From Candidatus Proelusimicrobium excrementi (GTDB taxonomy: Bacteria; Elusimicrobiota; Elusimicrobia; Elusimicrobiales; Elusimicrobiaceae): a DNA stretch of 64,000 nucleotides. Within the stretch, counting starts at the first letter, position 1. Each line of letters opens with the position of its first letter. The DNA lies in NCBI GenBank assembly GCA_934643455.1, contig CAKUBV010000006.1, positions 35,932-99,931 on the forward strand. Reading direction: 5' to 3'. Under the pieces are notes generated by a model that saw only the letters and a list, made by a program, of their open reading frames with translations, was not told the origin of the DNA and searched no databases. The position numbers were made by a program, and so were the translations under genes. This document shows, piece by piece, positions 17,103 to 25,889 of the stretch.

Positions 17103-17782
17103 ACTTTACCCACGGCCTCCAAAACTTTGTCGATAACCTGCTCCAAATTAAGGGCGGAAGTATCTATAATTATTGCGTCCTCCGCCGGTTTTAAAGGGGA
17201 TACGGCCCGGTTGCAGTCGCGTTCGTCGCGGGAGATTATCGAAGCCAAAATATTTGCGTAATCGGCCTTTTCCCCCTGCTCTTCAAGCTGTTTGACGCGT
17301 CTTGCGGCGCGGGCTTCCGGGGCGGCGGTCAAATAGATTTTTACAGGCGCGTCGGGGCAGATTACGGTGCCGATATCGCGGCCTTCCATAACTATCCCGC
17401 CTTTTTTGCCCAAATCAATCTGTTTTTGCATTATGACGGAGCGGGCTTCGGGTATGGCGGAAGTTTTGCTGGCCGCGCGGCCGACTTCTTCCAGCTGCAA
17501 TTTGTCGCCCAAATACTGCCCGTCTATAAGCACTTTAAGGCTGCTGTCGGGCTGTCTTTCAAAGCCCCAAACTATGTTTTTCGCCGCGCGGGTTACCGCT
17601 TCGGCGTCGTCCATATCAATCCCGGAGCTGAGCGCCTTCCAGCCCAAGCAACGGTACATTTGGCCGGTGCTCAAAAAACTCAAGCCGTATTTTAAAGCCA
17701 CGGCTTTGCCGACGGAGGATTTCCCCACGCCGGCAGTGCCGTCTATGGCTATGGTCATTAAAGCTTTTTTTGCGTCCGTCAT
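17096..17782 (-). CDS. cmk: Cytidylate kinase
   Basis: 228 aa. P-loop GTAGVGKSSVGK, YRCLGW, and GRDIGTVICPDAPVKIYLTA identify CMP/dCMP kinase. Supplies CDP and dCDP; coupled to pyrG activity elsewhere in the window only by pathway. Starts inside the end of pilT (4-base overlap). Confidence 0.96.
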   Translation of the reverse strand: MTDAKKALMTIAIDGTAGVGKSSVGKAVALKYGLSFLSTGQMYRCLGWKALSSGIDMDDAEAVTRAAKNIVWGFERQPDSSLKVLIDGQYLGDKLQLEEVGRAASKTSAIPEARSVIMQKQIDLGKKGGIVMEGRDIGTVICPDAPVKIYLTAAPEARAARRVKQLEEQGEKADYANILASIISRDERDCNRAVSPLKPAEDAIIIDTSALNLEQVIDKVLEAVGKVW

Positions 17783-18852
17783 ATATTGTTAAGGCCCCTT
17801 AAAGCAAGCAAAATGCCGTCCGGGTTGGTGGAAAAGTCCAAAATATCTTCCAGCTTGCATTTGCCTTCTTTATGCAGGCGTATAAGAGCTTCGTCAAAAG
17901 TCTGCATGCCGTAATACTCGCCGGCGGCAATGGCTTTTTGTATGTCGGCCACTTTGTTTTCCACGATATTCTTTTTAATTTGAGCGGTGGGAAGCATAAT
18001 TTCAACCGCGGGGACCAATCCTCCGCCGATTTTAGGCAAAAGCCTCTGGGATATAACGCCCCTAAGCAAATCCGCCAGCTGAAAGCGAACCTGCCCCTGA
18101 TATTCCGGCGGGAAAGATTCTATCACTCTTGCTATCGTCTGCACGGCGTTAACCGTGTGAAGAGTAGAAAGCACAAGCTGCCCCATTTCCGCCGCGGCTA
18201 TAGCGCTGCGGATAACTTCCGCGTCCCTCATTTCGCCGAGCATGATTACGTTGGGGTCCTGCCTCATGGCGTATCTTAAAGCCGAAGAGTAAGAAAGAGT
18301 ATCGGTGCCCAAAGAAAGCTGGCTGACTATGCCGCGCTGATCGCTGTGGACAAATTCTACAGGGTCTTCCACGGTAATAATATGGCATGAGCGCGTTTTG
18401 TTGATATGGTCTATCATGGCGGCCAAAGTGGAAGATTTGCCGGAGCCCGTCATACCAGTAACCAAAATTATGCCGCGGTGATTATCGGCTATTTTTTTAA
18501 GCGTTTCGCCCGGCAGATTAAGCTGCTCGAAAGAAGGGATTTTCAAAGGTATATGACGTATGGCCATACACATTTTGCCGGACTGTCTGAACACGTTGAA
18601 CCTGAAACGCCCGTATTCTTTGGCGTCAAGAGCGAAGTCCACGCTCAAGTTCTGTTCAAACATTTTCTTTTCGCGTTCGCCCATAATGGCCGCCGCGATT
18701 TTTTTTACGTCGTCGTTGGTAAGAAAGCAATCTTCAATTTCCCTTATCTTCGTGTTTATGCGAACATAAGCGTTTGAGTTTCCCCTTATATGAAGACCGC
18801 TGGCTTTATTGTCAACTACCGTTTTAAGCAGTGTGGTAAGACCTATGGCCAT
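17779..18852 (-). CDS. pilT: Type IV pilus retraction ATPase
   Basis: 357 aa. Walker A GMTGSGKSSTLAAMI near residue 135, the Asp box MRQDPNVIMLGEMRDAE, His box STLHTVNA and the C-terminal AGEYYGMQTFDEAL segment typical of PilT. A cytoplasmic hexamer that depolymerises pili for twitching. Placed between ftsZ and cmk, one base after the ftsZ stop codon. With the pilin at 1293 it supports a working pilus system. Confidence 0.95.
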   Translation of the reverse strand: MAIGLTTLLKTVVDNKASGLHIRGNSNAYVRINTKIREIEDCFLTNDDVKKIAAAIMGEREKKMFEQNLSVDFALDAKEYGRFRFNVFRQSGKMCMAIRHIPLKIPSFEQLNLPGETLKKIADNHRGIILVTGMTGSGKSSTLAAMIDHINKTRSCHIITVEDPVEFVHSDQRGIVSQLSLGTDTLSYSSALRYAMRQDPNVIMLGEMRDAEVIRSAIAAAEMGQLVLSTLHTVNAVQTIARVIESFPPEYQGQVRFQLADLLRGVISQRLLPKIGGGLVPAVEIMLPTAQIKKNIVENKVADIQKAIAAGEYYGMQTFDEALIRLHKEGKCKLEDILDFSTNPDGILLALRGLNNI

Positions 18853-18853
18853 A

Positions 18854-20050
18854 TTACTTTCCCTCCCTCCTGCGCCTTATAAACGCAGGGATAAGCATAA
18901 AATCTGATCTGGAATCAAAAGCGTCGGAACTGCGCGGAGTGCGGTTGGCCGGACGCGGAGAAATATGCTGCAAAGGTATGTGGCGGCTTGTTTCGTGCGG
19001 AGCGTCGGCCGCGCCGGTAAGGGAAGACCTTACCGTACTTAACCTGGGTGCGCCTTCCCTGGCAAAACCCGTCGCTATAATCGTAACGCTGAAAGTCCCT
19101 TCCGGCAAGTTTTTATCGTACATATGCCCGAACATAACTTTGGATTCGTTGCTGGCGTACTGGCGGATTATATTCATAACGTCGCCTTGTTCCGTCATGG
19201 TAATATCGTCCGGCGCGCTGAAAAAGACTATAAAGCCTTTTGCGCCGGTAATATCGGCGTTTTCCAGCAAAGGCGAAGTCAAAGCCTGCCGCGCGGCTTC
19301 CAAATGGCGCTTGGGGCCTTTTGCCTGCCCCATGCCTATAAGAGAACGCCCCGATTTAAGCATAACGGTTTTAAGGTCGTTATAGTCAATGTTCATCTCG
19401 CCGGGCCTTAAAATGACTTCCGATATTCCTTTAACGGCCTGAAGCAGAACTTCATCCACCATTTTAAAGGCTTCTTTGGTGGTGGTTTTGGAATCTATAT
19501 TTTCAAAGAGTCTTTCATTAGGGACTATTATCATGGAGTCAACATATTGCTGAAGCTCCTTAATGCCTTTATCGGCCTGATCGGCGCGGATATATCCCTC
19601 AAAATTAAAAGGCCTGGTTACAACCCCGACGACCAAAATATTATCCCCGTAAGTTTCTTTGGCTACGCGGGCAAGCTCCGGCGCGACACCCGTACCCGTG
19701 CCGCCGCCCATGCCGGCCGTAATAAAAAGCAAATCCGTATCGCTGACGACGTTGCGCAGCTGTTCTATGGATTCTTCGGCCGCTTTTTTGCCGCGTTTCG
19801 GGTCCCCCCCGACGCCGAGGCCTTTTGTAACTTTCTCGCCGACTTGCACCAAATACGGCGCTTTGTTGCGTCTTAAGTCCTGCGCGTCGGTGTTAATAGC
19901 CACAAAATCAACATTGTCTATGCCGGCGTCCATCATGTGGTTTATGGCGTTTCCGCCGCCGCCGCCTACGCCTACGCATTTTATCTTGGCAAGCTTGCCT
20001 TCAAACTGCTCGGCCGAAGAAAACAAAGAATCTAAAGAAGTGTCGCTCAT
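18854..20050 (-). CDS. ftsZ: Cell division protein FtsZ
   Basis: 398 aa. Tubulin-like GTPase: GVGGGGGNAINHM, the signature GGGTGTGVAPELAR and T7 loop NIDYNDLK. A linker of about 60 residues leads to the C-terminal peptide LIPAFIRRR, which binds FtsA. Forms the Z ring. Follows ftsA by three bases. Confidence 0.98.
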   Translation of the reverse strand: MSDTSLDSLFSSAEQFEGKLAKIKCVGVGGGGGNAINHMMDAGIDNVDFVAINTDAQDLRRNKAPYLVQVGEKVTKGLGVGGDPKRGKKAAEESIEQLRNVVSDTDLLFITAGMGGGTGTGVAPELARVAKETYGDNILVVGVVTRPFNFEGYIRADQADKGIKELQQYVDSMIIVPNERLFENIDSKTTTKEAFKMVDEVLLQAVKGISEVILRPGEMNIDYNDLKTVMLKSGRSLIGMGQAKGPKRHLEAARQALTSPLLENADITGAKGFIVFFSAPDDITMTEQGDVMNIIRQYASNESKVMFGHMYDKNLPEGTFSVTIIATGFAREGAPRLSTVRSSLTGAADAPHETSRHIPLQHISPRPANRTPRSSDAFDSRSDFMLIPAFIRRRREGK

Positions 20051-20053
20051 AAA

Positions 20054-21307
20054 TTAACCGCCAAAAATGTTTGAATTTTTGAGCATGTTGAAAAATTTTA
20101 ATATGGGAGATCTGCTGGCAAGATCGCCGCCATGCTCTTCGGCAATCATCTCTCTGCGCGCCGCGTAGGCCGCCAAGGATAAAGCGGTCGTATACATAGG
20201 GTCAAAATATTTTTCTTCCGCGTCGATTATATCGCGCTGAACCGTCGCTTTGTGGGCTTCTTTAAGGCCCAAAGTCTGGCAGCATTGCGCTTCAATGCCC
20301 GGCATTAAAGAACCGCCGCCGGTAAGTACGGCGTAGCCTTCTTTAAGGAAATCGCCGAAACCGGCTTTTTCTATGCTTTCGCGTATGGTTTCAAAAAGTT
20401 CCTCGGCGCGCGGCTGGATGATATCAAGCAAATAGCTTTTTTTGATTTCGGAAGAGTTCTTCCCGTCCATTGAAGGGACTTCTATTGTGGTTTCTTCCTC
20501 CAAATAAGCCGGGTAAGCAACGCCGTAGCGTTCTTTTATTTCCGTCGCGCTGGCTTTCGGCGTATGCAGGGCGTTGATTATATCCCTGGTGAAAACGTCG
20601 CAGCCGAAAGGGAAATCCTTTGCAAAAATCAAAGCGCCTTCCGCCCAAATGCCGACGGAAATCGTTTCCCCGCCCAAATCAATTATAAGGCAATAGCTTT
20701 CCTTTTCCTCCGGGGAAAGGACGCATTCCGCCAAACACACCAAGCCGTAAAACTTGCCGTCGACCCTAAAGCCGGGGCGCGTAATGGCTTTCATAAGGTT
20801 ATTCACGCAGGAACTTAAACCCGTGGTGATGTGAACGTCCACCTCCAGCAAGGAACCGTCCATGCCTTCCGGGTTGGTTATGCCGCCTTTGCGGTCTATT
20901 GAAAACCCTTGCGGAACAACGCTGATAATCTCGTTGTCAATCTTTATGGGAACGGAACGCGCGTTTGAAATAGCCTGTTCTATATCTTCGGAGGTAATTT
21001 CTTTATTCGCGCGCGAAATGTTATAAGTCCCGTGATTGGTAAAAGATTCCAAATGGTCGCCGCGCAAAGCGACGTACAAAGCGTTTATATCCTGTTCGGC
21101 CTTTTCTTCAATGTAATTTATCGCTTCCGTTATGGAGGAGGAAGCTTCCCTTATATCGCTGACCATGCCCTTTTTAAGGCCGCGGCACGGCACGCTTTTG
21201 CCGGTCACAACCCTGAGGGAATTGGTTTCAGCGTCATAAGCGGCGGCCACAGCCGTAACTTTGCCGCTGCCTATATCGAGTGCTGCTATTAAATTCGTCT
21301 TCGCCAT
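20054..21307 (-). CDS. ftsA: Cell division protein FtsA
   Basis: 417 aa, actin fold: ALDIGSGKVTAVAA phosphate loop, LIIDLGGETISVGIW, and VLTGGGSLMPGIE. The C-terminal ILKFFNMLKNSNIF is an amphipathic helix for membrane binding. Tethers FtsZ to the membrane. 15 bases after ftsQ. Confidence 0.97.
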   Translation of the reverse strand: MAKTNLIAALDIGSGKVTAVAAAYDAETNSLRVVTGKSVPCRGLKKGMVSDIREASSSITEAINYIEEKAEQDINALYVALRGDHLESFTNHGTYNISRANKEITSEDIEQAISNARSVPIKIDNEIISVVPQGFSIDRKGGITNPEGMDGSLLEVDVHITTGLSSCVNNLMKAITRPGFRVDGKFYGLVCLAECVLSPEEKESYCLIIDLGGETISVGIWAEGALIFAKDFPFGCDVFTRDIINALHTPKASATEIKERYGVAYPAYLEEETTIEVPSMDGKNSSEIKKSYLLDIIQPRAEELFETIRESIEKAGFGDFLKEGYAVLTGGGSLMPGIEAQCCQTLGLKEAHKATVQRDIIDAEEKYFDPMYTTALSLAAYAARREMIAEEHGGDLASRSPILKFFNMLKNSNIFGG

Positions 21308-21322
21308 ATTAACTGTACACCT

Positions 21323-22141
21323 TCACATAGTGGGTTTAAGATAGATTTTCCCGTCGTCAAAATAATTGAAATTTATATCATAAGGTTCTTTGAACCCGCG
21401 TCTTTCGGCTTCCGCCAAAACGCTTTTAAGCCGCCCGAGTTTCTTCGGGCCGTCCTTAATGCCCCCCATATCCGCAAAACCGCTTTTCAGTTTGAGATTA
21501 AAGGAAGAATCTTCCAAATCCGCTGAGGCTTCCTTAATATCCAAAGACGCGGAGGCTTTAAGGGCTTTTATTAATTCTACAAATTCTTTAGGCAAAAGTT
21601 CAGCTTTTATTTGTCCGCGCAGAGAAACTTCAAAAAGTGGCGGATTTATGGGCATTTTATCATCATTAAACACAAGTCCGCCTTCCTCAATCAAGTATGT
21701 TTTGGACGGCGTTTTAAGCCGCGCAAAAGGCGTATGCTTTTTTATCTTTATATTAAGGTTCCCGTTGAAAAAATTGCGCCAAACGCTGACCGATTTTAAT
21801 TCTTTAAGGTTACGGCCGAGTATTCTTTCAAGCCCGGCGGCGTCCGCGTGGGTTACGGCATCGCCCTCGTTAAAGGAAATATATTTTTCGACTTCATGAA
21901 TGACGTCGTCTTCCTCCCCGTAAATATTAATTTTCTTAACATGCCATTCCAGCCAAGAGGGACGCGCATCGGCGTTAAAAATCAGGCCGGCCGCTTTTTT
22001 AAGCGCAAAAAACGCCCCAACAAGCAGAACTATCGAAACTAAAATTATAATGAATTTCCTCAGCCTTAGAGCTTTTTGACGTTTGCTTCTGATAGGCGTG
22101 AACCGTTTTCTTGCATTTTTGTTTACTGTGTACATCTTCAC
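21323..22141 (-). CDS. ftsQ: Cell division protein FtsQ (POTRA domain)
   Basis: 272 aa. Basic cytoplasmic head (RKRFTPIRSKRQKALRLRK), one membrane helix (about 30-50), then a POTRA region starting VKKINIYGEEDDVIHEVEKY and a beta domain. Divisome scaffold linking FtsA/FtsZ to cell-wall enzymes. The first gene of the leftward cluster; the prophage is inserted between its upstream region and the tRNA-Leu gene, so its original promoter may have been altered. Confidence 0.88.
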   Translation of the reverse strand: MKMYTVNKNARKRFTPIRSKRQKALRLRKFIIILVSIVLLVGAFFALKKAAGLIFNADARPSWLEWHVKKINIYGEEDDVIHEVEKYISFNEGDAVTHADAAGLERILGRNLKELKSVSVWRNFFNGNLNIKIKKHTPFARLKTPSKTYLIEEGGLVFNDDKMPINPPLFEVSLRGQIKAELLPKEFVELIKALKASASLDIKEASADLEDSSFNLKLKSGFADMGGIKDGPKKLGRLKSVLAEAERRGFKEPYDINFNYFDDGKIYLKPTM

Positions 22142-22179
22142 ACCCGCTGCGGCTGTTTGAGGATTCCGCGAAAAGATAA

Positions 22180-22196
22180 ATGGGCGGAAAGGGATT
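22180..22196. repeat. attL core (tRNA-Leu 3' fragment)
   Basis: 17 bases identical to the 3' end of the tRNA-Leu gene at 58499-58582, covering half of the T stem and the acceptor 3' strand. Host sequence (ftsQ upstream) lies to its left. Confidence 0.85.
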
Positions 22197-22317
22197 GTTA
22201 TTATAGAAACCTTTTTTCAGACGAAAAGGCCGGTTTTCTTCTTGTTACGTCTAAGCCGTTCCGCCTTTTTATGTTTTACTCCCCTTTCTTTCCAACTGTT
22301 CCCTTAAATTATACTAA

Positions 22318-22344
22318 AAAACTACTGCATAAACTACTACATTA
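22318..22344. repeat. Prophage-end repeat, left (putative integrase arm site)
   Basis: 27 bases matching 58458-58484 with one difference. Each copy has two tandem ACTACTRCAT/ACTACTACAT units in the same orientation. It overlaps the integrase stop codon. Position inside both ends fits arm-type binding sites of a tyrosine recombinase. Confidence 0.65.
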
Positions 22345-23466
22345 ATATTTGAGCTTTGGCAGCGTCAAAACAAACTTCTGAAACTGCCTTTCAAGCAATG
22401 GCGCATAGTGCCTTTGCGTAACTAATACATTCTTATGCCCCAAGAGTTTGGAAACCGCGTATAAATCAACCCCCTGCATGATTAAATGGCTTCCAAACGT
22501 CTTACGCCAAATTTTGGGAGAGTGGTCAAACTGAGTCGGCTCGCCGGCTTTGCCTTCTTTGGCCCAGTCTTCGGCAATCTTCCTGTTAACTTTTTTTAAA
22601 TGCTTTTTATAACCTTGGTCAAACGCACTTGTTGAGGCGAAAGGCTCGTTATACTCAGTCGTTACAAGATACGGAGAATTGTTCTTCGGGATTGCATTGT
22701 ATGCTTCCACCATTTCATCCGTAATTTTGAATGTGCGGCATTCATAAGTTTTAGGGTCGAATTCCAAAATTCCTTTTTTGGGGTCAGCTTTGGCCGGGCG
22801 TATGTGCCCTATTCTGTTTTTTAGGTCAAAATCGGCTTTTAAAAGCCTTATTATTTCAATGGGCCTTGGGCCTGCGCGCGTGCCCAAAAGCTCACTAAAC
22901 CGCCATTTGGGCGAGCTGTACTTCAACAAAACAGGCAAGTCCTCTTGTTCGATAAAATCTATATCCGGCAATGTAATTTTATGCTGTTTAACTACGAATA
23001 ACTTGGGCGACTGCACCAGCCACCCCCACCCGTCGGCGACGCGCAGCATGGCTTTATAGCATTGGATGCTTTTATTTACGCCGTAAAGCCCTACGCCCTT
23101 TGCGCGAGCGTCCGCGGTTAACATATTTTTAAAATCTTGAAAGGCCTCTTCCGTCAAATCAGATAAGAACCTTGGCTTAAGGTACAGCTCTATTTGCCCG
23201 TAAAGCCGGCGGTAATCGCGGCGGGTGTTTTCCCTAAATTCCGTTTCAACATAGGCTGAATGTTTTTCTTTAAAGGCTTCCCAAGTTTTGACGTATTTAT
23301 CCCCGGACTTTCTTTTAAGCCTGGCTTTCTCCTTCTCCCGCATTTCGGCGGCGATTTGTTTATTTTCGTGCAAGGCCAGCTGGTAGCGTTTTTTATTGAC
23401 TTGTATGATGCAATGCCATTTTTTGCTTCCTTTCCTTTTAAAAAGCCCCTTGGTGCTAACCGCCAT
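22342..23466 (-). CDS. int: Tyrosine-recombinase integrase
   Basis: 374 aa. N-terminal AP2-like arm-binding part, central core-binding region (about 75-160) and a catalytic domain with Arg in GTRAGPRPIEIIRL, the box II region PKIWRKTFGSHL, GH in KLLGHKNVLVTQ and the nucleophile Tyr in RHYAPL. In the HxxR box the His is replaced by Lys (KIWR). Integrates into the tRNA-Leu 3' end. Transcribed toward attL, the usual orientation. Confidence 0.92.
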   Translation of the reverse strand: MAVSTKGLFKRKGSKKWHCIIQVNKKRYQLALHENKQIAAEMREKEKARLKRKSGDKYVKTWEAFKEKHSAYVETEFRENTRRDYRRLYGQIELYLKPRFLSDLTEEAFQDFKNMLTADARAKGVGLYGVNKSIQCYKAMLRVADGWGWLVQSPKLFVVKQHKITLPDIDFIEQEDLPVLLKYSSPKWRFSELLGTRAGPRPIEIIRLLKADFDLKNRIGHIRPAKADPKKGILEFDPKTYECRTFKITDEMVEAYNAIPKNNSPYLVTTEYNEPFASTSAFDQGYKKHLKKVNRKIAEDWAKEGKAGEPTQFDHSPKIWRKTFGSHLIMQGVDLYAVSKLLGHKNVLVTQRHYAPLLERQFQKFVLTLPKLKY

Positions 23467-23642
23467 ACTGTTATCCTCTTATGTAATATTTAAAATCCCG
23501 ACAGTCCTAGAAACACCTAGCCCGTTTACTCTGCTAAAATCATATAATTTAGCAAAGACAACTTTAGATAAGCGTTTACTACTCTCGTTAAAATAATTTG
23601 CGTGGGAAATTCCTCTCCTTGAGCCATAGTAATTAACTTATA

Positions 23643-23789
23643 GTTACATAAGCGTCATATAAATCTTAATAATCAATAACAAAGCAAAAAACCTTGTTCC
23701 GTTATATAACAGTTACATAAGAATCTAGGGGGTTGTATAGGGACGACATCCCCTGATAAATCTTTTCAGTTACATAACGGTTACATAAG
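23643..23789. repeat. GTTACATAA direct repeats upstream of int
   Basis: GTTACATAAG at 23643, 23712 and 23780, GTTACATAAC at 23769 and the variant GTTATATAAC at 23701. Two pairs are 11 bases apart (23701/23712, 23769/23780) and the pairs are 68 bases apart, so the sites lie on one face of the helix. Possible operator or excisionase sites. The surrounding 23467-23793 has no gene. Confidence 0.65.
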
Positions 23790-23793
23790 AAAC

Positions 23794-23901
23794 TTATCCC
23801 CAAAATGGAATATATTTAGCATGTTTTCGTGATTTGTTTGTTGGATCTGATAGTTTAATTTTTCCATCTGCTATTGTATCAGCAATAATTCTAGATATCA
23901 T
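23794..23901 (-). CDS. Small ORF, possibly frameshifted (35 aa visible)
   Basis: Codes for MISRIIADTIADGKIKLSDP and more, a composition that looks coding. A good ribosome binding site (TAGGAGA) precedes a different ATG at 23918, which is out of frame by one base across a run of seven A (minus strand). With eight A the product would be 41 aa beginning MKKNYPM. Either a homopolymer indel or slippage; otherwise spurious. No family recognised. Confidence 0.35.
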   Translation of the reverse strand: MISRIIADTIADGKIKLSDPTNKSRKHAKYIPFWG

Positions 23902-23946
23902 AGGATAGTTTTTTTCATTTTTTATCTCCTATATTATCTGTGGAAG

Positions 23947-24849
23947 TTAATCACATGTGTTTTTTACGTCTGTTATTTCTGCATCGGAGATTATTCCGTT
24001 TAATAATACCGCATCAATACTTAAAACGACAGGATTTCGACTCCATTCTGCCGCCTGTATCGCTTGTAATTTAGCTTCAGAAAATAAATCTCGCTCCAGT
24101 ACCGTATTAAACATTTGTCCAGGAGCAGCAACAGCTTCTATTTTAATTTTGATCAATGGATCATTTGCCATATCTACCTTGACAATCTTATAGCTTCCCT
24201 CCAAGTGTGTTTTTTGGGACTGGTTACGGGTTTGCTTGGTTACTTGTTTGATTTGGTTTTGGGACAGACGCTGTCCATATATTTTCACACCACTAGGCAA
24301 TTCTGCAGAAGCCTTTAACAAAGAAGCTTTAGATTGGTCAGCTTCGTTGGACAAAACTTCATAATTGGGAATTTTGGAAGCCAATAAATTTACTGTTTCC
24401 ATCTCAGAACTTTTATCTATATAATGCTTCCAAATCGGTGCACCGAACAAAATAACCATAGCACCCAAAATTAATATCACTTTTTGGTTTCCGCTCATAT
24501 CTTTTGCCATTTCTTTTATAATATCCAAAACTTTGGCCGTAATGTCGGCTGAACCGCTCTGAACCTTAAATTTTAATTCCAAAGCGGCACGCTCTTCCGT
24601 AGTTAAACAACGAGCATCCATTGTCCCTGTCTTAATAAAAGCATAAATCTTATACAAAGACTGTTGAACATCCACCAACCCTGCCATAACATTAGCTGGT
24701 ACTGTAGAATCCAAAGAAGCATCTGGGATATAATAACTAAAATCCTCCCAATTTTCAACATCTAATTTTACAACAGGTTTGTTAGTCCAATCCTTGATAG
24801 CGGCAATAGCACTCTCATACCCGTTAACTTTTATTTCTGCATAGTCCAT
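23947..24849 (-). CDS. Single-TM protein, lysogeny-module cargo
   Basis: 300 aa, unrecognised. Residues about 1-120 are soluble and acidic; KVILILGAMVILFGAPIW (about 122-140) is one membrane helix; the rest is soluble. It sits between the integrase and the DUF4145/repressor operon on the same strand, a usual place for genes expressed from the prophage, and the base composition is AT-rich. A role in superinfection exclusion is only a guess. Confidence 0.6.
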   Translation of the reverse strand: MDYAEIKVNGYESAIAAIKDWTNKPVVKLDVENWEDFSYYIPDASLDSTVPANVMAGLVDVQQSLYKIYAFIKTGTMDARCLTTEERAALELKFKVQSGSADITAKVLDIIKEMAKDMSGNQKVILILGAMVILFGAPIWKHYIDKSSEMETVNLLASKIPNYEVLSNEADQSKASLLKASAELPSGVKIYGQRLSQNQIKQVTKQTRNQSQKTHLEGSYKIVKVDMANDPLIKIKIEAVAAPGQMFNTVLERDLFSEAKLQAIQAAEWSRNPVVLSIDAVLLNGIISDAEITDVKNTCD

Positions 24850-24937
24850 TATTAGCTCTCTTCCCCCCCTGTTAAAAAAGTGTCTCAGTTTTCTTGATTG
24901 TCCTAGCTAAAATATCTTTTTCATAAATGTCTTAAGA

Positions 24938-25006
24938 TTAATTCTCGGTCTTTTCTGGATTGTCCGGCGTTACAAACTTCGGCGTGGGCGGCGGTACCGG
25001 GGCCAT
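24938..25006 (-). CDS. Tiny Pro-rich ORF (22 aa)
   Basis: Encodes MAPVPPPTPKFVTPDNPEKT plus EN. A strong ribosome binding site (AAGGAGATTAAAA) stands before the ATG, the main reason to list it. It is in line with the flanking leftward genes. No homology recognised. Confidence 0.35.
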   Translation of the reverse strand: MAPVPPPTPKFVTPDNPEKTEN

Positions 25007-25081
25007 TTTTAATCTCCTTGAATATTTATATATAATCATTTTACATTATATAGCGGGAAGCAGTAACAAAGGGGTTTTTGA

Positions 25082-25888
25082 TTATTTTAAATCCATTTCT
25101 TTAACTGGGACCCTACCTTCTCTTGCCTTGTATTCTAAATGCTCTTTTTCAAAACGTTCAAGTTCTATATCGGCAACCATCGCTCTACACGTAATACTTA
25201 TAAATCTTTTTAAATCGTCTATATCTCTGTTTTGATATATTTTTGTATAGTGAGTTTCGTCATTACCTAATTCTAGGGAAGCTTCAGCCGCTTTATTAAT
25301 ATATGCATATTCATTTAAGAAGTTTTTTACTACATTTTTTGCGGCACTCGTATTTACAATAGACTCTTTTTTATCAGGTTGTTTATATATTGCGAAATCT
25401 CTAATTAAGAACTCCGCCGCCTTTCTATATCCCGCCCCTGCAATGTCTATGCAATCATAATGCTGAGCTTTTTTTGCTTGGTTATATATTTTTACAAAAG
25501 CAGGAAACATTGCTTTGATAATATCATCAAAAGTTTCTTCCTGAAAATCTCGTTCAGGATAAAAAGGTGTTTCGGAAAAACAACTATTAATATATAATCT
25601 ATTGCCATTACTAAAATATCTGCCTATTGTTATTTCCGAACATTCTACACATTGGAAAACAACTAAATTAATAATTTCATTACTATTTCTAGTTGTTTGT
25701 CCATTAATTTTAGTTATAAAACGAAAGCCTACCTTTTTTCCACAATGAGGGCATATTTGGGGCTTACTCTCCAATATAAGAGTTTTTCCGTTATGTTCCA
25801 CTGTTACTTCTTCTGACTTATCAATCGTATTAGCGCGTTTAGCTGCTTCTATTTGTTTTTTATTACTTTTCTTATTAAAGAGGCACAT
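25082..25888 (-). CDS. DUF4145-like protein with zinc ribbon
   Basis: 268 aa. CPHCG and CVEC form a two-pair zinc ribbon (about residues 47-82), followed by a helical part with GAGYRKAAEFLIRDFAIYK, the DUF4145-type core. This domain is often found alone or fused to restriction enzymes; its biochemical role is not established. Starts one base after the repressor stop, so it is expressed with the repressor in the lysogen and is a candidate for phage-exclusion cargo. Confidence 0.7.
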   Translation of the reverse strand: MCLFNKKSNKKQIEAAKRANTIDKSEEVTVEHNGKTLILESKPQICPHCGKKVGFRFITKINGQTTRNSNEIINLVVFQCVECSEITIGRYFSNGNRLYINSCFSETPFYPERDFQEETFDDIIKAMFPAFVKIYNQAKKAQHYDCIDIAGAGYRKAAEFLIRDFAIYKQPDKKESIVNTSAAKNVVKNFLNEYAYINKAAEASLELGNDETHYTKIYQNRDIDDLKRFISITCRAMVADIELERFEKEHLEYKAREGRVPVKEMDLK

Positions 25889-25889
25889 A

